DNA from: Bacillus subtilis subsp. subtilis
Lineage (GTDB): Bacteria > Pseudomonadota > Gammaproteobacteria > Xanthomonadales > Xanthomonadaceae
Assembly (NCBI GenBank): GCA_021733645.1
Contig: JAHREJ010000007.1
Span: 1 to 64,000, forward strand
Length of the DNA stretch: 64,000 bases
Direction of reading: 5' to 3'
Shown: positions 45,663 through 55,701 of the stretch, piece by piece
Layout of the letters: the number at the start of each line of letters is the position of its first letter
Position numbering within the stretch: position 1 is the first letter of the stretch
Made by a program: the position numbers and the translations under genes
The notes under the pieces: generated by a model
Seen by the model: the letters and a program-made list of their open reading frames with translations, nothing else
Database searches by the model: none
Told to the model about the DNA's origin: nothing

Positions 45663-46901
45663 GTGAAGCCCCGCCTGCCCACCACCCGTCGCGGCCGTGT
45701 GCTGCTGTTGATCGTCGTGCTCGCCGCGGTTGCCGCGATTGTCGCATGGCCCCTGCGCAAGCCGGCCGCCCCGGCCCTGGCCACTACGCCGGTCAGCCGT
45801 GGCGACATCGAACAGACCGTGGAAGCCACCGGGGTGATCGACGCCTACAAGCTGGTCAGCGTCGGTGCGCAGGCCTCCGGCCAGATCAAATCACTGAAGG
45901 TGCAGCTGGGCGACACGGTGAAGGAAGGCGACCTGATCGCCGAAATCGACGCCACCACCCAGCAGAACCAGGTCCTCAACGCGCAGGCCACCCTGGACCA
46001 GGTCAAGGCCCAGCGTTCGGTGCAGCAGGCCAGCCTGCGCGAAGCCGAGCTGGAATTCGCCCGGCAGCAGCAGATGCTGGCGGCCGAGGCCACCTCGCGC
46101 GCCGAATACGACGCGGCCGATGCCAAGCTGAAGACCGCCCGCGCGCAGATCCAGTCCTTCGATGCACAGATCAAGGGCCGCGAAACCGAGCTGGGCACCG
46201 CGCGGGCCAACCTGGCCTACACCCGCATCATCGCGCCGATGGACGGCACCGTGGTGGCGGTGGTGGCCGAGGAAGGCCGCACCGTCAACGCCAACCAGAC
46301 CGCCCCCACCATCGTGATGCTGGCGCGGCTGGACCTGGTCACGGTCAATGCGGAGGTGTCCGAAGCGGACGTGGTCAAGATCAAGGCCGGCATGCCGGTG
46401 TACTTCACCACCCTGGGTGAGCCGGACCGCAAGTACCACGCCACCCTGCGCCAGGTGAACCCGGCGCCGTCGTCGATCGCCAATGAGAGTTCGTCCAGTT
46501 CCAGTTCGTCCAGCTCCAGCGCCAGCAGCGCGGTCTACTACAACGCCCTGTTCGACGTGGAAAACCCCGATGGCACGCTGCGCATCGACATGACCGCGCA
46601 GGTGTCGGTGATGCTCAGGCAGGCCAAGGGCGTACTGACCATCCCGGCGGTGGCCCTGGGTCCGAAGACCCGCGACGGCCACTACATGGTGCGCGTGGCC
46701 GATGCCGATGGCATGCCCACGCCGCGCAAGGTCAAGATCGGCATCAACAACGGCGCCAACGCTGAAGTGCTGTCCGGCCTGAAGGAAGGCGACAAGGTCG
46801 TGGTCGGCGAAGGCGGCGCCGCCGCTGGTGCCGGCGGTGGCAACCGTGGCGGCGCGCAGGTGCGGATCGGCGGCCCGGGCATGGGCGGACCGCGTCGATG
46901 A
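45663..46901 (+). CDS. macA: MacA periplasmic adaptor of the MacABC efflux pump
   Basis: 412 residues, GTG start. One N-terminal membrane helix ([19 protein letters not shown]), a lipoyl/barrel-sandwich region ([28 protein letters not shown]), an alpha-hairpin coiled coil (about 95-180) and beta-barrel domains. Odd feature: a run of 14 residues almost all serine (about residues 275-289), encoded by an imperfect AGTTCGTCCAGTTCC repeat. It links MacB to the outer-membrane protein; the C-terminus is Gly-rich. Stop overlaps macB start (ATGA). Confidence 0.92.
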   Translation: MKPRLPTTRRGRVLLLIVVLAAVAAIVAWPLRKPAAPALATTPVSRGDIEQTVEATGVIDAYKLVSVGAQASGQIKSLKVQLGDTVKEGDLIAEIDATTQQNQVLNAQATLDQVKAQRSVQQASLREAELEFARQQQMLAAEATSRAEYDAADAKLKTARAQIQSFDAQIKGRETELGTARANLAYTRIIAPMDGTVVAVVAEEGRTVNANQTAPTIVMLARLDLVTVNAEVSEADVVKIKAGMPVYFTTLGEPDRKYHATLRQVNPAPSSIANESSSSSSSSSSSASSAVYYNALFDVENPDGTLRIDMTAQVSVMLRQAKGVLTIPAVALGPKTRDGHYMVRVADADGMPTPRKVKIGINNGANAEVLSGLKEGDKVVVGEGGAAAGAGGGNRGGAQVRIGGPGMGGPRR

Positions 46902-48868
46902 CCCCGGCATCCACCGGCACGCCGCTGCTGCGCCTTCGCGATCTGCGCCGCGAGTTTCCCGCGGGCGAGGACACCATCGCGGTGCTGCGCGACGTCAACC
47001 TGGACATCGCCGCCGGCGAGATCGTGGCCATCGTTGGCCAGTCCGGCTCGGGCAAGTCCACGCTGATGAACATCCTGGGCTGCCTGGACCGCCCTACCCG
47101 CGGCAGCTACCAGGTAGCCGGTCGCGAAACCGGCAGCATGCTGCCCGACGAACTGGCCGAGCTGCGGCGCGAACATTTCGGTTTCATCTTCCAGCGCTAC
47201 CACCTGCTCGGCGACCTGGACGCACGCGGCAACGTGGAAGTGCCGGCGGTGTACGCCGGCAGCCCGGCGCCGGTACGCACCGCGCGTGCCGAGCAGCTGC
47301 TGCAACGGCTGGGCCTGGGCGACCGCATGCAGCACAAGCCGGGCCAGTTGTCCGGCGGCCAGCAGCAGCGCGTATCGATTGCGCGCGCCCTCATGAACGG
47401 CGGCGAGGTGATCCTGGCCGATGAACCCACCGGCGCCCTGGATACCAGATCCGGCGAGGAAGTGATGGGCATCCTCGGCGAGCTGCATGCCGAAGGCCAT
47501 ACGATCATCATCGTCACCCACGACATGAGCGTGGCCGAACACGCCCAGCGCATCATCGAGATCCGCGACGGCGAGATCATCGCCGACCGTATCAACGACA
47601 ACGCGCCGCGCTACCGCGCACAACGCCAGCCGACCGTGGCCGCCGGCCGTGGCCACAGCTGGCGGGCCGCGCGCGACCGCTTCACCGAAGCATTCCGGAT
47701 GGCGCTGCTGGCCATGAACGCGCACCGCCTGCGCACCTTCCTGACCATGCTCGGGATCATCATCGGCATCGCCTCGGTGGTGTCGGTGGTGGCGATGGGC
47801 AACGGCTCGCAGCAGCAGATCCTGCAGAACATCAGCGCGCTGGGTACCAACACCATCGATGTATACCCCGGGCGTGGCTTCGGCGACATGCGCTCCGGAC
47901 GGGTGCAGACCCTCAAGGCCAGCGACGCCGATGCCCTGGCACGGCAGAGCTATGTCGACAGTTCGACCCCGAGCGTGTCCTCGTCGGTGACCGCACGCTA
48001 CCGCAACCAGTCGGCCACCGCGCAGGTCAGCGGCGTGGGCGAGCAGTTCTTCCGGGTCAAGGGCGTGACGTTGAGCCAGGGCAGTTTCTTCGATGGCGAT
48101 GCGGTCAGGGGCCTGGCCCAGGTGGCGGTGATCGACGAGAACACCCGCACCCAATTCTTCCCCAACGGAGACGACCCGATCGGCCAGGTGATCCTGCTGG
48201 GCAACGTGCCGGTGCGGGTGATCGGCGTGGCGCAGCGGCAGAGCTTCGGCTTCGGCGGCAGCACCAGCCTGGGCGTGTGGGTGCCTTACACCACGGTGAT
48301 GTCGCGCATGCTTGGGCAGACCTTCGTATCCAGCATCACCGTGCGCGTGGATGACGGCACGCCGATGGATGCCGCGCAGGCCGCGATTTCCAAGCTGCTG
48401 ATCATGCGCCACGGCACCGAGGATTTCTTCCTCAGCAACAGCGCCGAGATCCGCGAAACCATCGAACAGACCACCCGCACCATGACCCTGCTGATCAGCG
48501 CGATCGCAGCGATCGCACTGCTGGTGGGCGGCATCGGGGTGATGAATATCATGCTGGTGTCGGTCACCGAACGGACCCGCGAAATCGGCGTGCGCATGGC
48601 GGTGGGAGCACGGCAGAGCGACATCCGCCAGCAGTTCCTGATCGAGGCGGTGCTGGTATGCCTGCTCGGCGGCCTGCTGGGGGTGGGCCTGTCGCTGGTG
48701 GTGGGCTGGCTGTTCGGCAAGTTCGCCCCGGATTTCCAGATGCTGTTCTCCACCGCGTCCATCGTTGCCGCGTTCGCCTGCTCCAGCCTGATCGGCGTGG
48801 CGTTTGGTTTTCTTCCGGCGCGCAATGCCGCCCAACTTGATCCCGTGGAGGCGCTGGCGCGCGAATGA
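46898..48868 (+). CDS. macB: MacB ABC-type exporter (ATPase-permease)
   Basis: 656 residues. The N-terminal ABC domain (about 8-235) has Walker [10 protein letters not shown], signature [14 protein letters not shown], Walker [13 protein letters not shown] and H-loop VTHDMS. The C-terminal part has four membrane helices with a large periplasmic domain between helices 1 and 2, ending with the FtsX-type [21 protein letters not shown]. It exports macrolides, peptides or heme-like substrates from the periplasm through an outer-membrane channel. Overlaps macA and macC by 4 nt each. Confidence 0.95.
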   Translation: MTPASTGTPLLRLRDLRREFPAGEDTIAVLRDVNLDIAAGEIVAIVGQSGSGKSTLMNILGCLDRPTRGSYQVAGRETGSMLPDELAELRREHFGFIFQRYHLLGDLDARGNVEVPAVYAGSPAPVRTARAEQLLQRLGLGDRMQHKPGQLSGGQQQRVSIARALMNGGEVILADEPTGALDTRSGEEVMGILGELHAEGHTIIIVTHDMSVAEHAQRIIEIRDGEIIADRINDNAPRYRAQRQPTVAAGRGHSWRAARDRFTEAFRMALLAMNAHRLRTFLTMLGIIIGIASVVSVVAMGNGSQQQILQNISALGTNTIDVYPGRGFGDMRSGRVQTLKASDADALARQSYVDSSTPSVSSSVTARYRNQSATAQVSGVGEQFFRVKGVTLSQGSFFDGDAVRGLAQVAVIDENTRTQFFPNGDDPIGQVILLGNVPVRVIGVAQRQSFGFGGSTSLGVWVPYTTVMSRMLGQTFVSSITVRVDDGTPMDAAQAAISKLLIMRHGTEDFFLSNSAEIRETIEQTTRTMTLLISAIAAIALLVGGIGVMNIMLVSVTERTREIGVRMAVGARQSDIRQQFLIEAVLVCLLGGLLGVGLSLVVGWLFGKFAPDFQMLFSTASIVAAFACSSLIGVAFGFLPARNAAQLDPVEALARE

Positions 48869-50298
48869 TGACTCCCTCTTTCCTGATGACCCGCCTGCGT
48901 CCACTGGTGGTGGCCTGCGCCACCGTGCTGGTGGCAACGGCCTGCGTCAGCACCGGCCACTACCGCGCTCCGGCACCCACCGTACCGGCCACGTTCGGGC
49001 GTGGCGATGCCGCGCGCAACACCCCCACCGAAACCGTGGATACCCGTCCACAGGCCGCCCGCGGCGATGTGCGCGATGACACCTGGTGGACCCAGTTCGG
49101 CGACCCCCGCCTGGCCCGGGTAATCGACCGCGCCCTGGCCGCCAACACCGACCTGGCCTCGGCCGGGCTGGCCGTGCAGCGCGCCCGCCTGCAGGCCGGG
49201 CTGGCCGACAACGCGCTGTGGCCGCAGCCCTCGGGCAGCGTGAGCAGCAATGGCAATCGGCCCATCGACCAGGGCGCCGACTGGAACCGCAACAGCTCGG
49301 CCAGCGTGTCGCTGCAATGGGAAGTGGATCTGTGGGGGCGCCTGCGCGCCCAGCGCGACATCGCGCAGTGGGAGGCCCTGGCCAGCGAGGAAGACCGGCA
49401 GAACACCGCATTGCTGGTGATCGGCGATGTGGCCACGCAGTACTGGACACTGGCCTTCCTCAACCAGTCCATCGCCGCCGGCCAGGCCAACCTGGCGCGG
49501 CTGCAACGCACCCAGCAGCTGGTGCAGGCCCGCTTCGATGCCGGCGCGGTATCGCGGCTGGAAGTCCGCCAGGCCACCCAGAGCCTGGAGGCGCAGCGGG
49601 CCACGCAGAGCGCGCTGGAACAGCAGCGCGTGGCCAGCCGCAACGCCCTGACCGTGCTGCTCGACGGCCAGCCGTGGCCCCTGGACGACGAGCCGCAGCA
49701 ATTGCTCAGTGGTGGTCGCCCGGTAGTGGCCGAAGGCTTGCCGGCGCAGCTGCTGGGCCGTCGCCCGGACCTGCGCGCAGCCGAACTGCGGTTGCGCAAC
49801 AGCCTGACCAGCATCAAGGTCACCGCCACCCAGTACTACCCCGCGTTGAGCCTGAACGGTGGCGTCGGCAGCGGCGCGACGTCCTTGTCCGATGTGCTGC
49901 GCAATCCGGTGGCCACCCTGGGCGCAGGGCTGTCGCTGCCCTTCCTCAACATTGCCCAGGCGCAGTTGAACACCCGCCTGGCCGGCACCGCCTACCAGAT
50001 CGCGGCCAACGATTTCCGGCGCACCCTGTACGCGGCGCTGTCCGAAGTGGACAACGCGTTGTCGGCACGCGAACAGTTCGCCACCCAGGTGGCCGCCTCG
50101 CAGGCGTCCTACGACGAAGCGGTGGAGATCGAGCGGATGTACGAAGTGCGCTACCGGGTGGGCGCCGCCGACCTGCGCACCTGGCTGGAGGCGCAGCAGA
50201 CCCGACGCGATGCGGAGGTGTCACTGGCCTCGGTGAAGCAGCGGCAGCTGATCAACGATGTGACCTTGTTCAAGGCACTGGGAGGCAGCGCAGGCTGA
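48865..50298 (+). CDS. macC: Outer-membrane efflux lipoprotein MacC (NodT/TolC family)
   Basis: 477 residues. The lipobox VATAC (Cys about 27) marks an acylated outer-membrane factor. Two OEP repeats contain [38 protein letters not shown] and [17 protein letters not shown], typical of NodT-type channels. It supplies the outer-membrane duct of the MacAB pump; the three-gene macABC arrangement with a dedicated channel is that reported for S. maltophilia. Confidence 0.92.
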   Translation: MMTPSFLMTRLRPLVVACATVLVATACVSTGHYRAPAPTVPATFGRGDAARNTPTETVDTRPQAARGDVRDDTWWTQFGDPRLARVIDRALAANTDLASAGLAVQRARLQAGLADNALWPQPSGSVSSNGNRPIDQGADWNRNSSASVSLQWEVDLWGRLRAQRDIAQWEALASEEDRQNTALLVIGDVATQYWTLAFLNQSIAAGQANLARLQRTQQLVQARFDAGAVSRLEVRQATQSLEAQRATQSALEQQRVASRNALTVLLDGQPWPLDDEPQQLLSGGRPVVAEGLPAQLLGRRPDLRAAELRLRNSLTSIKVTATQYYPALSLNGGVGSGATSLSDVLRNPVATLGAGLSLPFLNIAQAQLNTRLAGTAYQIAANDFRRTLYAALSEVDNALSAREQFATQVAASQASYDEAVEIERMYEVRYRVGAADLRTWLEAQQTRRDAEVSLASVKQRQLINDVTLFKALGGSAG

Positions 50299-50302
50299 TC
50301 CC

Positions 50303-50402
50303 GTAGAGCCGACCGTTGGTCGGCTGACCTGACCGCCGTAGAGCCGACCGTTGGTCGGCTGACCTGACCGCCGTAAACCAGCCGACCAACGGTCGGCTCT
50401 AC
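50303..50402. repeat. Triple SMAG array
   Basis: Two identical direct units GTAGAGCCGACCGTTGG(TCGGCT) at 50303 and 50338, 35 bp apart, plus an inverted unit ending CTAC at 50402. It separates convergent macC and rlmB and probably stabilises or ends both transcripts. Confidence 0.85.
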
Positions 50403-50414
50403 GGCGGCGCGGGA

Positions 50415-51161
50415 TTACACCCCGCGCTGACGCACCGCTTCGAACAGACTGACGCCGGCGGCGACGGAGACGTTCAGGCTTTCAATATCGCCCGGCATCG
50501 GGATCTTGACCAGGCTGTCGCAGTTCTCGCGGGTCAGCCGGCGCATGCCGTCGGCTTCGCCGCCGAGCACCAGCGCCACATTGCCGCGCAGGTCGATCGA
50601 GTACAGCGATGCGGTGGCTTCGCCGGCCAGGCCGTAGATCCACACGCCCTGCTTCTGCAGGTCCTTCAGGCAGCGTGACAGGTTGGTCACCGCCACCACC
50701 GGGATGCGGTCGGCGGCACCGGCCGAGGTCTTGCGCACGGTGGCATTGACCGTGGCCGACTTGTCCTTGGGAATGATCACCGCAGTCGCCCCGGCGGCCG
50801 CCGCGCTGCGCAGGCAGGCGCCCAGATTGTGCGGGTCCTGCACCTCGTCCAGCACCAGCACCAGCGCCTTGCCGTCGGCCGCTTCGATCAGGCCTTCCAG
50901 TTCGTTCTCACCGTAGGTGCGCGCAGCCTGGTAACGCGCGGCCACGCCCTGGTGGCGCACCGAGCCGCCCACGCCATCCAGCGCCTGGGTGTTGACCTTG
51001 CGCACATCGATACCCTTGCGCCGTGCGTTTTCCTCGATCTCCACCAGCCGCGGATTCTTCGCGCTGGCCTCGATCAGCACCTCGCGGACGTTCTCGGCAT
51101 CGTTCTCGATCGAAGAGGCGACAGCGTTGACGCCGACGATCCACTGGCTTTGCTTGCTCAT
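50415..51161 (-). CDS. rlmB: 23S rRNA (Gm2251) 2'-O-methyltransferase RlmB
   Basis: 248 residues. SpoU-family knotted methyltransferase. The N-terminal L30-like substrate domain (about 1-80) precedes motif 1 (VLDEVQDPHNLGACLRSA), motif 2 (VALVLGGEADGM) and motif 3 (IPMPGDIESLNVSVAAGVSLFE). It methylates G2251 in the ribosomal P loop. Cytoplasmic. Standard length. Confidence 0.95.
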   Translation of the reverse strand: MSKQSQWIVGVNAVASSIENDAENVREVLIEASAKNPRLVEIEENARRKGIDVRKVNTQALDGVGGSVRHQGVAARYQAARTYGENELEGLIEAADGKALVLVLDEVQDPHNLGACLRSAAAAGATAVIIPKDKSATVNATVRKTSAGAADRIPVVAVTNLSRCLKDLQKQGVWIYGLAGEATASLYSIDLRGNVALVLGGEADGMRRLTRENCDSLVKIPMPGDIESLNVSVAAGVSLFEAVRQRGV

Positions 51162-51223
51162 TGCGGGGGCACGACCGGTACAGGGGGTGGTAATGGTAGA
51201 GCATCAAGGCCCGCCCTGCCCTG

Positions 51224-51249
51224 CCGGGCGTTCACGGGCCCGGCGCTAC
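51224..51249. repeat. SMAG unit overlapping a stop codon
   Basis: Minus-strand GTAGCGCCGGGCCCGTGAACG hairpin. Its GTAG supplies the TAG stop of the GFA-family gene. Confidence 0.7.
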
Positions 51250-51704
51250 GGGGTGTCGTGGTCGGGATGCTGATGGCTCACCAGGCCGTGCAGCAGGGCC
51301 ATTTCCGGGTCGTCCTCGTCCAGGATCACCCGTAGCGAGCCCAGCGTATCCACGAACGGCAGCTTGGCGTCGGTGCCGTACTGGACGGTCGGCGGCAGGC
51401 GCGCCGGTTCGTCGAAGGCCCCGGCGGCCACGGCCATGCCATTGGGCGCCTCATAGGTCAGCGGGGTGCCGCAGTCGGCGCAGAAGCCCCGCTGGACGCG
51501 GTTGGAGGAGTGGAACCGGCGCGGCTCGCCACGGGTCCAGCGGAATTGGACGTTGCGCACCGACACCAGCGGGGCGTAATAGGCGCCGAAGGCCTTCTGG
51601 CACATCCGGCAATGGCAGATCGAGCAGTCGGTGAGGTCGCCGCGCACGTGGAAACGGACCGCGCCGCATTGGCAGCCGCCGCTGTATTGGGGGATGTCGG
51701 GCAT
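51246..51704 (-). CDS. GFA-family (glutathione-dependent formaldehyde-activating-like) zinc protein
   Basis: 152 residues from the ATG at 51704, which has GGAG upstream. The GFA fold is seen in YSGGCQCGAVRFHV, CSICHCRMCQKAFGAYYAP and GFCADCGTPLTYE. The cysteines are at the positions that bind two zinc ions. Function in this family is rarely proven (the founding enzyme joins glutathione and formaldehyde). The stop codon lies inside a SMAG element. Confidence 0.88.
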   Translation of the reverse strand: MPDIPQYSGGCQCGAVRFHVRGDLTDCSICHCRMCQKAFGAYYAPLVSVRNVQFRWTRGEPRRFHSSNRVQRGFCADCGTPLTYEAPNGMAVAAGAFDEPARLPPTVQYGTDAKLPFVDTLGSLRVILDEDDPEMALLHGLVSHQHPDHDTP

Positions 51705-51794
51705 GGGCTGCTCCGTTCCGGGGATACGGCAGGCCGGTTGCAACGTGCCGATCAACGATCGGCCGCTACCGGAGGGGTGCCGCGGTGGCAGGGC

Positions 51795-51819
51795 GCGTAC
51801 CGGCCGGTGGCCGGTACGC
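51795..51819 (-). terminator. Hairpin after rnr
   Basis: GCGTACCGGCC GGT GGCCGGTACGC, a perfect 11-bp stem directly after the rnr stop (minus strand). No U-run; SMAG-like composition. Confidence 0.65.
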
Positions 51820-51826
51820 CCGTCGT

Positions 51827-54307
51827 TCAGTATTTCTGCTTCTTGCGCTTGGCCGGCTGGCCGCGCGGCGGCAGTTCGGCCACCTCGTCGTCCTGTTCCT
51901 CAACCAGGCGGAAGTCGATCTTGCGCTCTTCCATGCTGGCCTTGAGCACCAGGATGCGTACCCGATCGCCCAACCGGTAGGCCTTGCCACGGCGTTCGCC
52001 GCTGAGGGTCTTGCGGGTGGCATCGAACTGGTAATAGTCGTGCGGCAGCTGGGTGACGTGGACCAGGCCGTTGACCTTGGATTCGTCCAGTTCCACGAAC
52101 AGGCCGAAGCTGGTCACGCCGCTGATCACGCCATCGAACTGCCCGCCCACGTGCTTTTCCATCCACGCGGCGCGGTAGCGCTCGTCCACTTCGCGCTCGG
52201 CCTCGTCGGCACGGCGCTCACGCTCGGAGCACTGCAGCGCCAGCGCGGCCATCTCGCGCGGCGAATAGAGGTACTTCTCGGCCGGCGCGCCACTGAGCGC
52301 ATGCTTGATCGCGCGGTGGACCAGCAGGTCGGGGTAACGGCGGATCGGCGAGGTGAAGTGCGCGTAGGCATCCAGCGACAGACCGAAATGACCCTGGTTG
52401 TCCGGCGAATAGACCGCCAGGCTCTGGCTGCGCAGCAGCACCGATTCCAGCAGCGCCGCGTCGGGGCGCTCGCGCACCTTCTTGAGCAGCTTGGTGTAAT
52501 CGCCCGGCTGCACTTTCGACCACGGCGGCAGGCTCAGCTTGAATTCCTTGAGGAACTCCAGCAGGTCGTCGTACTTGGCTTCCGGCGGCTTGGCGTGGTC
52601 GCGGAACGGCGCCGGCACCTGCTTGTGCAGCAGGTAGCGTGCGGCCTGCACGTTGGCGGCGATCATGCATTCTTCGATGAGCTTGTGCGCGTCGTTGCGC
52701 ACCAGCATGCCGGCCTGGGTGACCTCACCGGTGTTGTCCAGCACGAAACGCACTTCGGAGGACTCGAACTCGATCGCGCCGCGCTTGGTGCGCGCCTTGG
52801 CCAGCACCTTGTACAACTGGTGCAGGCGCTCGACCTGCGGCAGCACCGCCGCGATTTCGTTGCGCACCGCCGCGTCGTTCTCGCCCACGGCCTGCCAGAC
52901 CTGGTTGTAGGTCAGGCGCGCGTGGGAGTTCATCACCGCTTCGTAGAAGCGCGAATGGATCACCTCACCGTCGCGGTTCACCTGCATGTCGCAGACAAAG
53001 CACATGCGGTCCACCTTGGGCATCAGCGAGCAGATGCCGTTGGACAGCGTTTCCGGCAGCATCGGCACCACGAAGCCCGGGAAGTACACCGAGGTGGCGC
53101 GCTTCTGTGCTTCGTCATCCAGCGGCGTGCCGGGGCGGACGTAATTGGACACGTCGGCGATGGCCACCACCAGGCGGAAGCCTTCGGCGTTGGGTTCGCA
53201 GAACACCGCGTCGTCGAAGTCCTTGGCATCTTCGCCATCGATGGTGACCAGCGGCGTAGTGCGCAGGTCCACCCGATTGCCCAGCATGCCCGGCTCCACC
53301 ACCAGCGGCACCGAGGCCGCTTCGTTGAGCACTTCCTGCGGGAACTCGAACGGCAGCTCGTGGCCGTGGATGGCGGTTTCCACGATCAGCGACGCGGTCA
53401 GCTTGTCGCCGAGCACCGCGATGATGCGGCCGATCGGCGGACGCCGCGTATCCGGCGCCTGGGTCAGCTCGCAGACCACCAGCTGGCCGTCGCGCGCGTC
53501 CCCGGTCTGGTCCGGCGGAATCTGTACGTTGCGCTGCACGCGTTTGTCGTCGGGCACCACGTAATTGATGCCGAACTCGACGCTGAAGCGGCCGATCAGG
53601 CGGGTCATGCCGCGCTCGAGCACGCGGGCGATGCTGCCTTCGCGGCGGCCGCGCCGGTCGATGCCGGTCACGTTGGCCAGCACGCGGTCGCCGTGCATGA
53701 CCTTGCGCATTTCATACGGCGGCAGGAACAGGTCGTCCCCGCCCTCCACCGGACGCAGGAAGCCGAAGCCTTCCGGGTTGGCGATGACCACGCCGGTGAT
53801 CAGGTTGGTGGCCTGCACCGGGGCGAAGCCGCCGCGACGGTTCTGCACCAGCTGGCCGTCGCGCACCATCGCGCCCAGGCGCTTGCCCAGCGCATCGGCA
53901 CGGTCGGGCTCGGTCAGGCCCAGGTGAATGCCGATTTCCTCACCGGTCTGGGGACCATCGCAGCGGTCCAGCAGCTGCAGGATGGCTTCGCGACTGGCGA
54001 TGGGCTGCGCGTAGCGTTCGGCCTCGCGTGCCGCGTGGGGGTCTACCACGTTGAGTTCTGCCGGCGAGGGGTGCGGGCGGCGGCGGGTCGGAATCGGGCC
54101 GGCCTGCGCCGGTTTGGCACCGCCGCGCTTGCCGGCACGCGGCGGCGCGCTCGCGCCTGCCGGGGCAGTCAGGGATTCGGGCATCCACGGTGGCAGCTTG
54201 CCGGCCTTCTTGGCGGCAGCGCGGGGCTTGCCCGACGGACCGGCTGCCTGCTTGGGCGCCGGGGACTTGGGGGCTTTCGCGCCCTGGGTCGGTTTCTTTG
54301 GTTTCAT
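51827..54307 (-). CDS. rnr: Ribonuclease R
   Basis: 826 residues. 3'-5' processive exoribonuclease that degrades structured RNA. The ATG at 54307 has GGAGG seven bases upstream. The N-terminus is Lys/Pro/Ala-rich (about 110 residues). A winged-helix segment (about 110-180), two cold-shock domains, an RNB catalytic domain with TIDGEDAKDFDDAVFCE (metal-binding aspartates), an S1 domain and a short basic tail (PAKRKKQKY) follow. The gene is next to a tRNA-Leu locus. Confidence 0.95.
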   Translation of the reverse strand: MKPKKPTQGAKAPKSPAPKQAAGPSGKPRAAAKKAGKLPPWMPESLTAPAGASAPPRAGKRGGAKPAQAGPIPTRRRPHPSPAELNVVDPHAAREAERYAQPIASREAILQLLDRCDGPQTGEEIGIHLGLTEPDRADALGKRLGAMVRDGQLVQNRRGGFAPVQATNLITGVVIANPEGFGFLRPVEGGDDLFLPPYEMRKVMHGDRVLANVTGIDRRGRREGSIARVLERGMTRLIGRFSVEFGINYVVPDDKRVQRNVQIPPDQTGDARDGQLVVCELTQAPDTRRPPIGRIIAVLGDKLTASLIVETAIHGHELPFEFPQEVLNEAASVPLVVEPGMLGNRVDLRTTPLVTIDGEDAKDFDDAVFCEPNAEGFRLVVAIADVSNYVRPGTPLDDEAQKRATSVYFPGFVVPMLPETLSNGICSLMPKVDRMCFVCDMQVNRDGEVIHSRFYEAVMNSHARLTYNQVWQAVGENDAAVRNEIAAVLPQVERLHQLYKVLAKARTKRGAIEFESSEVRFVLDNTGEVTQAGMLVRNDAHKLIEECMIAANVQAARYLLHKQVPAPFRDHAKPPEAKYDDLLEFLKEFKLSLPPWSKVQPGDYTKLLKKVRERPDAALLESVLLRSQSLAVYSPDNQGHFGLSLDAYAHFTSPIRRYPDLLVHRAIKHALSGAPAEKYLYSPREMAALALQCSERERRADEAEREVDERYRAAWMEKHVGGQFDGVISGVTSFGLFVELDESKVNGLVHVTQLPHDYYQFDATRKTLSGERRGKAYRLGDRVRILVLKASMEERKIDFRLVEEQDDEVAELPPRGQPAKRKKQKY

Positions 54308-54392
54308 TGGCCTCCATGGTAACCGCTGGCGGTGTGCAGAACCGGTCGAGGCGTATCCACATGCAGGTTTGTGAAGAAATATCGAAAAAGCG

Positions 54393-54421
54393 TTGACAAG
54401 CCCGGGCGGCATCTTCACAAT
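54393..54421 (+). promoter_or_regulatory. Promoter of first tRNA-Leu
   Basis: TTGACA (54393-54398), 17-bp spacer, CACAAT (54416-54421), 14 bp before the tRNA 5' end: a sigma70-type stable-RNA promoter. Confidence 0.85.
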
Positions 54422-54435
54422 TCGCCTCCTGAGTC

Positions 54436-54522
54436 GCCCAGGTGGCGGAATTGGTAGACGCACTAGCTTCAGGTGCTAGCGGGGGCAACTTCGTGGAGGT
54501 TCGAGTCCTCTCCTGGGCACCA
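54436..54522 (+). tRNA. tRNA-Leu (anticodon CAG), copy 1
   Basis: 87 nt including encoded CCA. Acceptor arms GCCCAGG/CCTGGGC, D-loop GGTAGACGC, anticodon stem CTAGC/GCTAG with loop TTCAGGT giving CAG (reads CUG), long variable arm, and T-loop GGTTCGAGTCC. CUG is a major Leu codon in this GC-rich genome. Confidence 0.98.
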
Positions 54523-54540
54523 TGACTCAGAAAATGATCA

Positions 54541-54563
54541 AACCCGCGCAAGCGGGTTTTTTC
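54541..54563 (+). terminator. Terminator after tRNA-Leu copy 1
   Basis: AACCCGC GCAA GCGGGTTTTTTC hairpin with U-run 18 bp past the tRNA. Confidence 0.92.
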
Positions 54564-54596
54564 GTTTCCGGCATCGGCCTACCGCCGCAAGGGCGT

Positions 54597-55283
54597 TCAG
54601 GCGTCCGGGGCGTAATAGCGGCGCGCCAGGCCCGCCCGCCCCGGGAAGTGCTTGAACCAGGGCCGGGCCGCGTCGATCACCGCCGCCACCGCCGCATGTG
54701 CCATCAGCCGCTCCACGTAGGCAGACAGTGACGCATGCGCGTCCGGCAGCGGCACGTAGGCCACCGCATAGAACAGCGCCGGTGCCGCCGCGCAATCGGC
54801 CAGGGTGAACGCCTCGCCCGCCAACCACTGACGCCCGTCCAACTGCCGGTCCAGCACCCCGTAGCTGTTGAGCAGCGTGGCGCGGGCGGCCTCGGTTGCG
54901 CCGCCACCACCGTCACTGCCCGGCTGCAGCAAGGCGGCGGTCAGCGTCTGCATCGGCGTCATCACATACAGATCGCAGACCCGGTCCCAGAAGCGCACCG
55001 CCAGCGCCTGCGCCGGATCGGTCGGAATCAACTCCACCCCTTGGGCGGCATGATGCAGCTGCAGGTACTCGATGATGATGCTGGTTTCGCCGATCGTCCG
55101 GCCGCGGTCGACCAGCAGCGGCATCTTGCCCAGCGGCCACAGCGCCCGGAACGCCTCGCGCTCGGCCGGGTCGCCCAGGTTCAACCGGCGCGCGTCCAGC
55201 GACACGCCCAGCACGCCGGCGGCAATCAGCACCTTCTGGCAGCACGAAGACAGCGGATGGAAATGCAGGATCGGGCTCGTCAT
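54597..55283 (-). CDS. Glutathione S-transferase family protein
   Basis: 228 residues from the ATG at 55283. The N-terminal thioredoxin-like domain (about 1-85) has HFHPLSSCCQKVLIAAG at the active-site position and GETSIIIEYLQLHH as the glutathione-binding motif. The C-terminal helical domain contains GEAFTLADCAAAPALFYA, the conserved N-capping box. It probably conjugates or reduces small electrophiles; the substrate is unknown. Lies between the two tRNA-Leu genes, on the opposite strand. Confidence 0.88.
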   Translation of the reverse strand: MTSPILHFHPLSSCCQKVLIAAGVLGVSLDARRLNLGDPAEREAFRALWPLGKMPLLVDRGRTIGETSIIIEYLQLHHAAQGVELIPTDPAQALAVRFWDRVCDLYVMTPMQTLTAALLQPGSDGGGGATEAARATLLNSYGVLDRQLDGRQWLAGEAFTLADCAAAPALFYAVAYVPLPDAHASLSAYVERLMAHAAVAAVIDAARPWFKHFPGRAGLARRYYAPDA

Positions 55284-55392
55284 GGGAACGCCTTGCTGCG
55301 GGGTAGGTCGAGTATTTTCAGTGTTTGTCGCCCCGGTCAAGCCACGCCCTCACCGGCCAGCGCAACCTGCGCGGATATTGCTTCACCATGCA

Positions 55393-55421
55393 TTGACAGC
55401 CCTCCAATGCTTCCGCATAAT
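55393..55421 (+). promoter_or_regulatory. Promoter of second tRNA-Leu
   Basis: TTGACA (55393-55398), 17-bp spacer, CATAAT (55416-55421). Same geometry as copy 1, exactly 1,000 bp further. Confidence 0.87.
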
Positions 55422-55435
55422 TCGCCTCCTGAGTC

Positions 55436-55522
55436 GCCCAGATGGCGGAATTGGTAGACGCACTAGCTTCAGGTGCTAGCGGGGGCAACTTCGTGGAGGT
55501 TCGAGTCCTCTTCTGGGCACCA
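55436..55522 (+). tRNA. tRNA-Leu (anticodon CAG), copy 2
   Basis: Identical to copy 1 except the last acceptor pair, G-C in copy 1 and A-T here (GCCCAGA/TCTGGGC), a compensated change that keeps pairing. Same CAG anticodon, encoded CCA. Confidence 0.98.
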
Positions 55523-55540
55523 TGACTCAGCAAATGATCA

Positions 55541-55563
55541 AACCCGCGCAAGCGGGTTTTTTC
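55541..55563 (+). terminator. Terminator after tRNA-Leu copy 2
   Basis: Same AACCCGC GCAA GCGGGTTTTTT hairpin as after copy 1. Confidence 0.92.
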
Positions 55564-55602
55564 ATGTCTGGGGTTTGGGGTTTGGGATTTTCTTTTTTTT
55601 AG

Positions 55603-55676
<74 letters not shown>

Positions 55677-55701
55677 GGGCTGTGCCTGCGCCGGGTTGGG
55701 C

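Noticed and set aside
51785-54322. 845-codon open frame on the plus strand
   Set aside because: Complete antisense shadow of rnr; no recognisable domains.
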